From NCBI RefSeq assembly GCF_019793465.1, contig NZ_JAILYJ010000002.1, positions 1 through 64,000 on the forward strand: 64,000 nt of DNA, in the 5' to 3' direction. Made by a program: the position numbers and the translations under genes. The stretch's first letter is position 1, and each line of letters begins with the position of its first letter. Origin of the DNA: Rhizobium croatiense (GTDB lineage Bacteria; Pseudomonadota; Alphaproteobacteria; Rhizobiales; Rhizobiaceae). The notes beneath the pieces were generated by a model that saw only the letters and a program-made list of their open reading frames with translations, searched no databases and was not told where the DNA came from. Positions 1 through 8,382 of this stretch are shown one piece after another.

Positions 1-769
1 CCATGGCGGTCGCCAGATTCCAGTCGCGGCCGGAGAAGTTCGGATCGACGTATTGGATGATCTTCGCCAGGTTGTCGAAGGACTTCTTCATCGTCTCGGA
101 CTTCAGCGACTCCTCGTCGAGATCGTTGAAGGCTTTCTTGTAGAATTCCGGGCCGCCGGTCGACAGCACGATGGAATCGAACATCGTCGCTTCCTGCCAG
201 TTCTGACCGCCGAGCGCCAAGGGGATGACACCGGCAGCCTTCGCCTTGTCGAGCAGCGCGATCAGGTCGTCGAAGCTCTTCGGCTCAGTGCCGCCGATCT
301 TGTCCATCACCGCCTTGTTGATCCACAGCCAGTTGACCGAGTGGACGTTGACGGGGGCTGCGACCCATTTGCCGTCATAGACGGAGAACTTCTGCAGCGC
401 CGCCGGCACCGACTTGTCCCAGCCTTCCTTCTTGGCCGTCTCCGTCAGGTCGCCCATGACGCCGGCCTCGGCATAATCGAGCACGGTGTAACCCAGCATC
501 TGCGAGGCGGTCGGATAAGTGCCGGCCGCCACCATTGCCTTCAGCGCCGTCATCGCCGCATCACCGCCGCCACCGGCAACCGGCACGTCCTTCCAGGCAA
601 ATCCTTCCTTCGACAGATCCTCCTTCAACACGTTCAAGGCCGCTGCCTCGCCGCCGGATGTCCACCAGTGCAGCATCTGCACTTCCTTGACGTCGGCGGC
701 GCGGGCCGCGACATGCGCGCCGGCCAGAGCCAATGCGATCACGGCCGTCGTGGTCAAAAACCTATTCAT
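1..769 (-). CDS. Sugar-type ABC transporter substrate-binding protein (3' end outside window)
   Basis: About 256 residues of a periplasmic extracellular solute-binding protein are visible; the C-terminus lies beyond base 1. The start ATG at 769 has GGAGGT 6 bases upstream. Residues 1-24 form a Sec signal peptide ([24 protein letters not shown]). The mature part begins with [20 protein letters not shown] and contains a Gly-rich [16 protein letters not shown] stretch. Both are typical of the glucose/mannose-type family 1 binding proteins (GtsA-like). The protein would deliver a sugar to inner-membrane permeases presumably encoded beyond the window. It lies 189 bp downstream of the aldehyde dehydrogenase on the same strand, with a repeat element between, so it may be a separate transcript. 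The substrate cannot be told from sequence. Confidence 0.88.
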   Translation of the reverse strand, partial: MNRFLTTTAVIALALAGAHVAARAADVKEVQMLHWWTSGGEAAALNVLKEDLSKEGFAWKDVPVAGGGGDAAMTALKAMVAAGTYPTASQMLGYTVLDYAEAGVMGDLTETAKKEGWDKSVPAALQKFSVYDGKWVAAPVNVHSVNWLWINKAVMDKIGGTEPKSFDDLIALLDKAKAAGVIPLALGGQNWQEATMFDSIVLSTGGPEFYKKAFNDLDEESLKSETMKKSFDNLAKIIQYVDPNFSGRDWNLATAM

Positions 770-867
770 CGAAGAACCTCCCAGTTCCTTCTTGAAAGAT
801 GCGGGACCATTCCCGCATCAATTACCCGCCCTCCCCGGGCGTAGTGCCTTTGCCGTTTACAGCGCCG

Positions 868-960
868 CCCGCCTTTCAGGCGCGCAAAGGACGCTGTAAC
901 ACTTTGAATCGACGCATCGTGCTTTCCGAAAATCGGTTCCGATTTTCGGGCCGATGCGTC
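868..960. repeat. Mosaic palindromic rhizobial intergenic repeat
   Basis: Bases 911-919 (GACGCATCG) pair with 952-960 (CGATGCGTC), and inside them 926-936 (CCGAAAATCGG) pairs with 939-949 over a two-base loop. The preceding GCGCGCAAAGGACGCTGTAAC stretch resembles a module that often precedes such elements in Rhizobium genomes (recognised from memory). The right end overlaps two bases of the aldehyde dehydrogenase stop codon. It may act as a transcript-end structure between that gene and the binding-protein gene. Confidence 0.7.
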
Positions 961-2479
961 AGACCAGCTTTTCCGTCTGCGGCATCCACCAGCCGGTGCG
1001 CTTGCCGATATGCATGTTGAGCGTCTTGGTCTCGGTATAGTCTTCGACCGCATGGCGGCCGAGCTCACGGCCGAGACCGCTCTGCTTGTAGCCGCCGAAG
1101 GGCAGTTCCGAGGCGCCGTCCATGAAGGTGTTCATCCACACCGTGCCCGCCCTCACCGACCGGCCGATCGTCAGGCAGGTGTCGAAATCGCGGCTCCACA
1201 CACCGGCCGACAGGCCGTAGTCGATCGAATTCGCGATCCTGATCGCTTCGGCTGTTGTTTCGAAAGTCAGAACCGACAGAACAGGACCGAAGACTTCCTC
1301 ACGGGCCACCGCCATATCGGGCGTGACCGCTTCGAGGATCGTCGGCGACATGAACTGCCCCATGCCGAGGTCGAGCGTCTCGCCGCCATGGGCGACGCGG
1401 GCGCCGCTGCTCCTGGCACCGCTGACATAGCCTGAGATCTTCTCCAGATGCTGCGGCGTGATGATCGCGCCGACCTGCGTCGAGGGATCAAGGGGATCGC
1501 CGACCTTCACGCCCTTTGCCAGTTCGACGACGCGTCTGACGACGTCGGAGGCGATCGACTTATGCAGGATCAGCCGCGAGCCGGCATTGCAGCACTCGCC
1601 GGCATTGAAATAGGCGCCGAAGACCGCGGCATCGACGAAGGCGTCGAGGTCGGCATCGGGGAAAACGATTTGCGGGTTCTTGCCGCCGAGTTCCAGCGAG
1701 ACCTTCTTCAGCGTCTGCGCCGCATTCGACATCGTCAGTTTTCCGACACCGGTCGAGCCGGTGAAAGAAACCATGTCGACATCAGGGTGGGAGGTCATGA
1801 CCGCACCGACCTCAGGTCCCGTGCCGGTGACAATGTTGACGACGCCATCCGGAACGCCCGCCTCCTGCAGGATTTCGCCCAAGACGAGCGTCGATCCGGA
1901 TGTCAGCTCCGAGGGCTTGACGACGGTGGTGCAGCCTGCGGCGAGCGCGAAGGGCAGCTTCTGGCCGACGATCAGGAACGGAAAGTTCCACGGCGTGATG
2001 ATCGAGACAACGCCGATCGCCTCGCGCAGAACGACGCCGAGCGTGCCGTCGCCGAGTGTGTTGTAGCTTTCACCATGGAGATCGCGTGCGAGAGCCGCCG
2101 CATAACGCCAGATGTCGACCGAGCCGGCAATTTCTCCCCGCACCTGGGTGATCGGCTTACCCGCCTCGATGGCGTCGAGAAACGCCAGTTCTTCCGCCCG
2201 CGCGGCGATCAGATCGGCCGCCTTAAGCAGGATGGCGGACCGTTCGGACGCGGTCATGCGCGGCCACGGCCCCTCGTCGAAGGCCTTGCGCGCGGCAGCG
2301 ATGGCGCGCTCGGCGTCGGTCCTGCTGCCGGCTGGAAAGCGACTGACCACGACACCATGGCTTGGCGCGACGCGCTCGATTGGATCGAAGGCGCCGGCTT
2401 CCCATTTGCCGTCGATCAGCATCTTGAAATCGCGTGCCTTGTGGTCGCTGAGCGCAGTCGGGTTGACGAGGACCGTCAT
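959..2479 (-). CDS. NAD(P)-dependent aldehyde dehydrogenase
   Basis: A 506-residue member of the aldehyde dehydrogenase superfamily, oxidising an aldehyde to its acid with NAD(P). Visible landmarks in order: PWNFP near residue 165, the nucleotide-binding FTGSTGVGK near 240, the general-base Glu in LELGGKNP near 265, the nucleophile Cys in GECCNAGSR near 300, and EEVFGPVL near 395. Length is normal for the family. The ATG at 2479 is preferred over 2485 because GGGAG lies 7 bases upstream, and the start overlaps the hydratase stop as TAATG. It is the last gene of the lacI-type regulator operon, so it probably oxidises a semialdehyde made in that pathway. The substrate is unknown; it looks closer to betaine/aromatic-aldehyde types than to CoA-acylating ones, but this is a guess. 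Confidence 0.93.
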   Translation of the reverse strand: MTVLVNPTALSDHKARDFKMLIDGKWEAGAFDPIERVAPSHGVVVSRFPAGSRTDAERAIAAARKAFDEGPWPRMTASERSAILLKAADLIAARAEELAFLDAIEAGKPITQVRGEIAGSVDIWRYAAALARDLHGESYNTLGDGTLGVVLREAIGVVSIITPWNFPFLIVGQKLPFALAAGCTTVVKPSELTSGSTLVLGEILQEAGVPDGVVNIVTGTGPEVGAVMTSHPDVDMVSFTGSTGVGKLTMSNAAQTLKKVSLELGGKNPQIVFPDADLDAFVDAAVFGAYFNAGECCNAGSRLILHKSIASDVVRRVVELAKGVKVGDPLDPSTQVGAIITPQHLEKISGYVSGARSSGARVAHGGETLDLGMGQFMSPTILEAVTPDMAVAREEVFGPVLSVLTFETTAEAIRIANSIDYGLSAGVWSRDFDTCLTIGRSVRAGTVWMNTFMDGASELPFGGYKQSGLGRELGRHAVEDYTETKTLNMHIGKRTGWWMPQTEKLV

Positions 2480-3258
2480 TACCATTCTCCCTTGAACGTT
2501 GCCGGGCGCTTCTCGCTGAATGATGCGACGCCCTCTTTCAGATCGCCGGTTTTCGCCGCGAGGATCGAGCCCAGAGCTTCGACCGCGGTTCCGTTGTCTT
2601 CGCCGTTCGCCGATGCGATCATCAACTTGGCGATCTCGAGGGCCGCCGGTCCCCGCGCCGCAATCCGCCCGGCATATTGCCTGGCAGCGGCGACCGAGTT
2701 TCCTTTCGGAACCACCGCGTCGACGATACCGAGCAGGCGGGCTTCCTCGGCGGTGAAGATCTCGCCGCCCAGCGCCATGCGACGGACGGCCTGCGCACCG
2801 AACCTGCGCACGAGACGCTGGGTGCCGGACCAGCCCGGCACCATTCCGAGGCCGGTCTCCGGCAGGCCGATCTTGATGTGTTCCTCGGCGATGCGAATAT
2901 CGGCAACGCCCGCCAGTTCGAGCCCGCCCCCAAGGGCGTGGCCGTTCAGCGCCGCGACCAGCGGCACCCGGAGCGTCGCCAATCTTTCGAAGATACGGTG
3001 ACCGTGCCGAACCCAGGCATGGCCGAACTCCTGCGGCAGCATTCCGCCCCAGGCTTTGATATCGCCTCCGGCGGAAAAACCCTTTCCTTCACCCGTCAGA
3101 ACGGCAGCGCGCACATCCGGGTTCGCCTCCACCGCATCGGCCGCCTCGGCCAAGGCTTTCAGCATATCGAGATCGAGCGCGTTCAACTTCTCCGGACGTG
3201 AAATCGTCAAGGTCGCGACATGTCCGTCGATATCGATCCTGACTGTTCCGCTAGCCAT
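2479..3258 (-). CDS. Enoyl-CoA hydratase/isomerase family protein
   Basis: A 259-residue crotonase-fold protein. It has the oxyanion-hole segment (GFSAGGDIKAWGG near residue 65), the GHALGGGLELAGVADIRIA helix near 105, and GLPETGLGMVPGWSGTQ near 130, whose Glu is the usual catalytic acid. Family members hydrate or isomerise acyl-CoA double bonds. The ATG at 3258 follows GGAGGG by 9 bases and overlaps the CoA-transferase end by 8 bases, so translation is probably coupled. A longer frame to 3336 lacks family similarity and is inside the upstream gene. In context it would add water to an unsaturated acyl-CoA produced by the CoA-transferase. Exact substrate is not deducible. Confidence 0.92.
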   Translation of the reverse strand: MASGTVRIDIDGHVATLTISRPEKLNALDLDMLKALAEAADAVEANPDVRAAVLTGEGKGFSAGGDIKAWGGMLPQEFGHAWVRHGHRIFERLATLRVPLVAALNGHALGGGLELAGVADIRIAEEHIKIGLPETGLGMVPGWSGTQRLVRRFGAQAVRRMALGGEIFTAEEARLLGIVDAVVPKGNSVAAARQYAGRIAARGPAALEIAKLMIASANGEDNGTAVEALGSILAAKTGDLKEGVASFSEKRPATFKGEW

Positions 3259-4870
3259 GGATGGCGCCCTCCAGTGTCCGTGCCCGTTTGGCAGGAAGCG
3301 ACAAGCCGATGCCTGCTTCGCGGAAGAGTGCCGCATCCATGACCTTCAGGTCGGGCGCGACCATCAGCGGAAATTCGGACTGATCGAGGATCTGAGACTG
3401 AAGATCGACGCCGGGCGCGATCTCGGTGAGGACGATGCCTTCAGGCGTCAGCTTCATCACGCACCGCTCGGTGACATAGATGATATCCTGCCCCTGCTCG
3501 ATCGCCCGCCTGCCGCTGAAGGTGACGTGTTCGACCTCGTTGACCAGCTTCTTCAGCTTGCCCTCCCTCTCGATGACCAGAGCCCCATCGGCGATCGACA
3601 GCTTCGCCCCGGCGTTGAACATGCCGGAGAAGACGATCTTCTTCGCCCGCGCCGTGATGTCGACGAAGCCGCCGGCGCCGGCCGTCACATGCGGCCGGAA
3701 GGAAAGCTTGGAGACGTTGACCGACCCGTCCTTGCCGATCTCGAGGAAGGACAGCAGCGACGCGTCGAAGCCCGCGCCCTGGAAATAGGTGAACTGATAG
3801 GGAGACGGCATGTAGGCGTCGGCATTGGAGGCGCAGCCGAAGGCGAAGTCGAGCAGCGGCACCCCACCGACCGCGCCTTGCTCGATGACCCAGGTGACGG
3901 CGCCGTGGAGCCCTTCTTCCAGCAAAATGCGCGGCACGTTGGCCGAGATGCCGAAGCCGAGATTGACGCAGCTTCCCGCCTGCAGTTCCTGGGCGACGCG
4001 GCGCGCGATGACCTTCTGAACATTGAATTCCGGAACGCTGAAGCTATCGAGCGGGCGGAAGATCTCACCTGATATCGCCGGATCGTACAACGTCTGTGTC
4101 GTCTGCTTCTGATCCGGATCGACGACGATATAGTCGACCAGCATTCCCGGCACCCGGACGTCATGCGGCTTCAGCGAGCCTTCCTTGGTGATCCGCTTGA
4201 CCTGGGCGATGACGATGCCGCCATTGTTGCGGGCGGCAAGCGCCTGATCGAGGCCGCCGAGATAGGCGCCTTCATGTTCGTATGTCAGGTTGCCGCGCTC
4301 ATCGGCGGTGGTGGCACGGATGATGGCGACCTGAGGGACGATCGAGGGGAAGAACAGCCAGTCGTCGCCCTCGAAGCTGACGCGCTTGACCACCCGTTGT
4401 TCCGAAGCCAGCTCGTTCATCGCACAGCCCTGACGCCGAGGATCGACGAAGGTGTCGACGCCGACCTTGGTCAGAACGCCCGGCCGCTTGGCGGCGGCTT
4501 CGCGATGGATGTCGAACAGGATGCCGGAGGGAATGTTATAGGCCGGGATCTCGTTGTTGGTGATCATCTGCCAGATCAGCGGCGGCTCGGACGATGACGG
4601 CCCGGATGGATAGGAGCCGCCGATGATGCACTTGAGAAGGCCCTTCCTGGCGATGTAATCGACGCCCTTGATGCCGCTCATATCGCCGGCGGCGATCGGA
4701 TGAAGGGTCGTGATTCCCAGGGGATGGCCGGTCGTCTCGAAACGCTCGCCAATCGCCTTCAGCATGAGGTCCGGGCAACCGAGACCGCTCGAAGACGATA
4801 CCGTGACGACGGCGCCATCCGGGATGAGCGCGGCCGCTTCGGCTGGGGTGAGATGCTTCTTCATGGGCAT
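3251..4870 (-). CDS. Acyl-CoA:acetate/3-ketoacid class I CoA-transferase
   Basis: A 539-residue protein in which the alpha and beta halves of a class I CoA-transferase are fused, as in YdiF and propionate CoA-transferase. The N-terminal half contains SSSGLGCPDLMLKAIGERF. The C-terminal half has NLGFGISANVPRIL followed by TWVIEQGAVGG near residue 335, where the Glu matches the catalytic glutamate that forms the CoA thioester. It would activate a carboxylic acid by moving CoA from a donor such as acetyl-CoA. The start at 4870 lies one base after the regulator's stop codon region (TGA, GTA, ATG) with AGGA 9 bases upstream; a second ATG is two codons in. It is the first enzyme gene of the operon. 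Confidence 0.92.
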   Translation of the reverse strand: MPMKKHLTPAEAAALIPDGAVVTVSSSSGLGCPDLMLKAIGERFETTGHPLGITTLHPIAAGDMSGIKGVDYIARKGLLKCIIGGSYPSGPSSSEPPLIWQMITNNEIPAYNIPSGILFDIHREAAAKRPGVLTKVGVDTFVDPRRQGCAMNELASEQRVVKRVSFEGDDWLFFPSIVPQVAIIRATTADERGNLTYEHEGAYLGGLDQALAARNNGGIVIAQVKRITKEGSLKPHDVRVPGMLVDYIVVDPDQKQTTQTLYDPAISGEIFRPLDSFSVPEFNVQKVIARRVAQELQAGSCVNLGFGISANVPRILLEEGLHGAVTWVIEQGAVGGVPLLDFAFGCASNADAYMPSPYQFTYFQGAGFDASLLSFLEIGKDGSVNVSKLSFRPHVTAGAGGFVDITARAKKIVFSGMFNAGAKLSIADGALVIEREGKLKKLVNEVEHVTFSGRRAIEQGQDIIYVTERCVMKLTPEGIVLTEIAPGVDLQSQILDQSEFPLMVAPDLKVMDAALFREAGIGLSLPAKRARTLEGAIHG

Positions 4871-4873
4871 TAC

Positions 4874-5944
4874 TCAGCGTCCTGTTTCGATTTTACGCTC
4901 TTGCCGGCCCATTGCCGGCGCGGTCTTGCCGGCGCCGCAGCTCTCGCGAACGACCAGCCGAACGGCTGTCGTCACCGTCTCGGCCTCGGCCTTGCCGGCA
5001 TTGATCTGCTTGAGCAGCATTTGCGCGCCGCGGCGCCCGATGCCCTGCGGGTCGACCGAGACCGTCGTCAGCGCCGGAACCGCCGCCTGAGCCTCGATGA
5101 CGTCGTCGAATCCCACCACGGCGAAGTCGGCGCCGGGCTCCAGACGGCGCGCGCGCAATCCGTCGCAAACACCGAAGGCCACGGCATCGTTGAAGCAGAC
5201 GGCTGCGGTCGGCCGACGGCCGAGCGCGATCGCCTTTCCGATCGCCTCCACCCCGCCGGCCCGCGACGGCGCCGACGAGATGACGAGTTCTTCGTGATAA
5301 TCGAGCCCGGCCGCCTCCAAGCCATTTCGGTAACCGGCAAGCCTATCGTCGAAGACGGCGGTGTCGGGAAAGCCGCCGAGAAAGGCGATGCGCTTGTGAC
5401 CGAGCCCGGCCAGATGCTTGACAGCGGAGACCATGCCGGCCCGGTTGTCGGAGACGATGGACGAGACTTTGGCGCCGGGCAGGTTTCGAACGACGACCAC
5501 GACAGGAATTCCGGCCGCAACGAGCGGCTTGAAGTCGGCGGCATCGGTGGCGCGGGCCGGCGAGACGATGAGGCCGGAAATACCGTGCTCACGCATCGAT
5601 GCGACAACCTCACGCTGCCTGTCGATGCTCTCGCCGGTGTTCGACAAGAACTGCACGAAGCCGGCCGACTGGACGACCATATCGACGCCAACCGCCAGCT
5701 CCGCAAAGAAGCTGTTCGTCAGGTCGTTCACAACCACTCCGATGATCCGCGATTTGGCACCGGCCTGGCGAAGATTGGCTGCGCCGCGATTATAGACGTA
5801 GCCGAGATCGCGCATCACGGCATTGACCTTGGCGCGCGTCGCCTCGTTGACCAGGGATGAACCCTGCAGCACCAGCGACACCGTCGACTTGGAGACGCCG
5901 GCGGCCTTCGCGATGTCAATGACGGTTACCCGCGCCTTTGTCAT
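4874..5944 (-). CDS. LacI-family transcriptional regulator
   Basis: A 356-residue LacI/GalR-type repressor. The N-terminal helix-turn-helix reads VTVIDIAKAAGVSKSTVSLV, followed by the hinge LRQAGAKSRIIGVVV and a periplasmic-binding-protein-like effector domain (VVGFDDVIEAQAAVPALTTV). The ATG at 5944 has GGAGAGGGAA immediately upstream; an in-frame extension to 5998 crosses the putative operator and is unlikely to be translated. It heads the operon with the CoA-transferase, hydratase and aldehyde dehydrogenase. Its own promoter carries the best palindrome in the region, which suggests autorepression relieved by a pathway ligand. The ligand is unknown; the adjacent sugar-type binding protein fits the usual sugar-responsive family, while the enzymes suggest an acid. 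Confidence 0.93.
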   Translation of the reverse strand: MTKARVTVIDIAKAAGVSKSTVSLVLQGSSLVNEATRAKVNAVMRDLGYVYNRGAANLRQAGAKSRIIGVVVNDLTNSFFAELAVGVDMVVQSAGFVQFLSNTGESIDRQREVVASMREHGISGLIVSPARATDAADFKPLVAAGIPVVVVVRNLPGAKVSSIVSDNRAGMVSAVKHLAGLGHKRIAFLGGFPDTAVFDDRLAGYRNGLEAAGLDYHEELVISSAPSRAGGVEAIGKAIALGRRPTAAVCFNDAVAFGVCDGLRARRLEPGADFAVVGFDDVIEAQAAVPALTTVSVDPQGIGRRGAQMLLKQINAGKAEAETVTTAVRLVVRESCGAGKTAPAMGRQERKIETGR

Positions 5945-5977
5945 TTCCCTCTCCGACCACGACCTCGACCGATAGGA

Positions 5978-6007
5978 TAAATATTTGGAACGTTCCAATT
6001 ATGTCAA
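5978..6007 (-). promoter_or_regulatory. Promoter of the lacI-type operon with operator O1 in its spacer
   Basis: On the minus strand a perfect -35 (CTTGACA, TTGACA at 6002-6007) is followed after 17-18 bases by an AT-rich -10 (TATTTA at 5978-5983). The spacer contains the perfect 14-bp palindrome TTGGAACGTTCCAA at 5985-5998, with the central CG typical of LacI-family sites. A repressor bound there would block polymerase directly. The -10 is only a moderate match, so the exact transcription start is uncertain. Confidence 0.7.
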
Positions 6008-6089
6008 GAAAAATTAGAGGTTCGCTATAAAATTATTTATTTCTATCGGAAATTCAGCTTTATTCGCCACAGACATCTCGGCTCACAAA

Positions 6090-6103
6090 TTGGAACGTTC
6101 TAA
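6090..6103. promoter_or_regulatory. Second LacI-type operator O2
   Basis: TTGGAACGTTCTAA matches O1 in 13 of 14 positions. The centres of the two sites are 105 bp apart, close to ten helical turns, so a tetrameric repressor could loop the promoter region. It also lies about 130 bp upstream of the plus-strand gene at 6233. Confidence 0.65.
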
Positions 6104-6232
6104 ATTCCAGTCGCGATTGGCAGGCACCTATGGACATCTCCGGCCGGTAAGGTGGTGGAAGATTCGGGGCTCCTCCCCTATGCTGTCGAGACAATCAATG
6201 TGACCGTGATCAGCGGAGGAGAGCACCAAGAC

Positions 6233-6637
6233 ATGACATTGCGCGCCGAACTAACCGCTCTGCCGCCACGCGAACAAGCCCGGCGCCTGACAGCCGTCGC
6301 CGCTTCCCTGGTGGCGCAAATCAGGCGCACCGAACCCCACGCGCCGGAAGCCGAGGCCGCGTTGGCGGCAATCCGCGCCTGGGGCGATGGCGAAGGCCTG
6401 ACCGGCCGATCCGTCTCCGATCTTGTCTACAGCGACGATGAGCGCGGGACGCTCCGCCGGCTCTCCGAGGCGGCCGGAAAGCCCAGCGAAGGCGGCTGGA
6501 ATGCGATCACGACGGCAGTCATGTACGTCGCCTGGCTTGCTTATCAAGAGACCGGCGCGCCGATGCCGAGCGACGTCAATGAGGTGGGAGAGGACAGCCT
6601 CGATCTTCTTGAGGAACAACTGGCCAAACTCGGCTGA
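6233..6637 (+). CDS. Conserved-looking hypothetical protein, 134 residues
   Basis: I do not recognise a domain with confidence. The protein is acidic and predicted mostly helical, with no signal peptide or membrane segment. A central SDLVYSDDERGTLRRL region is followed by GGWNAITTAVMYVAWLAYQE, and the C-terminus is acidic (EDSLDLLEEQLAKLG). The ATG at 6233 is preferred: GGAGGA lies 12 bases upstream, and the preceding frame to 6152 lacks a good ribosome site. The overall look, a small acidic helical protein, recalls immunity-type proteins of polymorphic toxins, but no toxin gene lies beside it, so I make no functional claim. It diverges from the lacI-type regulator. Confidence 0.75.
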   Translation: MTLRAELTALPPREQARRLTAVAASLVAQIRRTEPHAPEAEAALAAIRAWGDGEGLTGRSVSDLVYSDDERGTLRRLSEAAGKPSEGGWNAITTAVMYVAWLAYQETGAPMPSDVNEVGEDSLDLLEEQLAKLG

Positions 6638-6739
6638 GTTTCCGTCGAGGAGCTCCCATCGACGGACATTAGCGAAACTTTATTGTTTCTGACGAATGCT
6701 ACGGATGCGCGCAACGCGCCAGATCTGAAGCAGGGCCGA

Positions 6740-8290
6740 ATGATGCCGCATTCGTTCGAATCCATTCTGGAAAACCTGCCGCAGGGCATCGTTCTGCTTG
6801 ATTCTGCCAATAGGGTCACGGCCTTCAATTCCCGCGCGCTGGAAATTCTCGGCCTTCCGGAGGGCGCCCTCCGGAAGGGAATGGATATCGACGGATTGCC
6901 GGGTACCTTGGACTGTCGTGCAGCGGCGTGTTCGCGTTCGCCGACCGGCAAGCCGCACGCCTCGCAGTTTGCATTGCCCGACGGGCGGATGATCTCGCTG
7001 ACTTGCGCGCCCTCGAGAGAGGGAAGCTGGATCCTGAGCTACGAAGACATCTCGACGCTCGTTCGCGTCGAAGACAGCCTGGCCGAGCAACATCACCGGT
7101 TCGACGCAGCCCTGAGCAACATGCCGCATGGGCTGTGCATGTTCGATTCGACGAAGAAGCTGATATTGTGCAACGCATCCTACGCGCGGATGTACAATCT
7201 GCCGGATCGACTGACACAACCGGGAACGCCGCTCGCAGATATCCTGGCCTATCGGGCCCAGGAGGGAAATGGGCCGGCCGACACCGCCACCTATTTCGAC
7301 GTCGTCTTCGAAGCGACGGCACTCGGTACGCCGGCCAGCCAGAACATCGCGCTCACCGACGGCCGCATCGTGAAGATCACCCACAATCCGATGCAGAACG
7401 GTGGATATGTGGCGACCCATGAGGACGTCACCAAGACCATGCGGCTCGCCGAAGAGCTGCGCCGCCACCATGATCAGCTCGAAGTTACGGTGCGCAATCG
7501 CACGGCTGAGGTCGAGCGGCAGGCGCGTGAGCTGGAGCGAATGCTTGCGCAGGAACGAAACATCAACGAATTGCAGCGGCAGTTCGTGGCGATGGCATCG
7601 CATGAGTTCCGCACCCCACTCGCAATCATCGACGCTGCCGCCCAGCGGCTGCTGCGAAAGGGAGGCGCGGTCGAGCCCGGTTTCCTCAGCGAGAAGGTCG
7701 ATCAGATCCGCGCATCGGTACACCGGATCGTCGATCTCATGGAGAGTATCCTGTCGGCAGGACGCCTCGATACCGGCACGATCGATATCAGTTACGGCGC
7801 CTGCGCGCTCAGATCATTGATCCGAAGCTGCTGCGAGCGGCAGTCGTCGATCTCGAAGACGCACAGCTTCGTGCTTGACGTAGACGGGCTGCCTGAGTTC
7901 ATCGATGCCGATCCCCGCAGCTTGACCCAGGTCTTCACCAATCTGCTCTCCAATGCCGTTAAATACGCGCCTGGAACTTCCGAAATTCGCATTGCGGCAT
8001 GGGAGGAGACCGGCAACGTCAAGGTTTCGGTCAGCGACGACGGGGTGGGGATCGATGCCGAAGACGTGCCCCGGCTGTTTCAGCGCTATTTCCGCGCCCG
8101 CACTTCGACCGGGATTGCCGGAACCGGTATCGGCCTCAACCTGGTGAAGCAGATCGTCGAGCTGCACCAGGGCTCGATAGAGGTGCAAAGCGCAAGAGGG
8201 TGTGGATCGACGTTCACCGTCACTCTTCCGATCAAGAGACATGGCGACATTCCGGCGAACAATGATTGCGCGATCACTCAGGCCTCTTAA
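6740..8290 (+). CDS. Soluble PAS-domain sensor histidine kinase
   Basis: About 516 residues. Two PAS domains come first (starting at ILENLPQGIVLLDSANRV and at ALSNMPHGLCMFDSTKKL), then a coiled coil rich in Glu/Arg/Gln. The HisKA domain follows with the phospho-accepting His in MASHEFRTPLAIIDAAAQRL, then a HATPase domain with N box TNLLSNAVKYAPG, G1 VSDDGVGID and G2 GTGIGLNLVKQIVELHQG. No transmembrane segment is seen, so it should sense an internal cue (redox, ligand or energy state). No response regulator gene lies near, making it an orphan. The ATG at 6740 is chosen; ATG 6743 or a TTG at 6683 are possible because the ribosome site is weak. Confidence 0.92.
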   Translation: MMPHSFESILENLPQGIVLLDSANRVTAFNSRALEILGLPEGALRKGMDIDGLPGTLDCRAAACSRSPTGKPHASQFALPDGRMISLTCAPSREGSWILSYEDISTLVRVEDSLAEQHHRFDAALSNMPHGLCMFDSTKKLILCNASYARMYNLPDRLTQPGTPLADILAYRAQEGNGPADTATYFDVVFEATALGTPASQNIALTDGRIVKITHNPMQNGGYVATHEDVTKTMRLAEELRRHHDQLEVTVRNRTAEVERQARELERMLAQERNINELQRQFVAMASHEFRTPLAIIDAAAQRLLRKGGAVEPGFLSEKVDQIRASVHRIVDLMESILSAGRLDTGTIDISYGACALRSLIRSCCERQSSISKTHSFVLDVDGLPEFIDADPRSLTQVFTNLLSNAVKYAPGTSEIRIAAWEETGNVKVSVSDDGVGIDAEDVPRLFQRYFRARTSTGIAGTGIGLNLVKQIVELHQGSIEVQSARGCGSTFTVTLPIKRHGDIPANNDCAITQAS

Positions 8291-8382
8291 GCAGGGCTGA
8301 CGGCTCGCGCTCGAACTGACGGCGCAGGATTGCTGTCCGGCATATCTACCCTATCCTTCTCGCAATAGAGGAGGACCATGCC

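Noticed and set aside
1448..3001. A 517-codon plus-strand frame across the aldehyde dehydrogenase and hydratase genes
   Set aside because: Antisense shadow of two certain enzymes.
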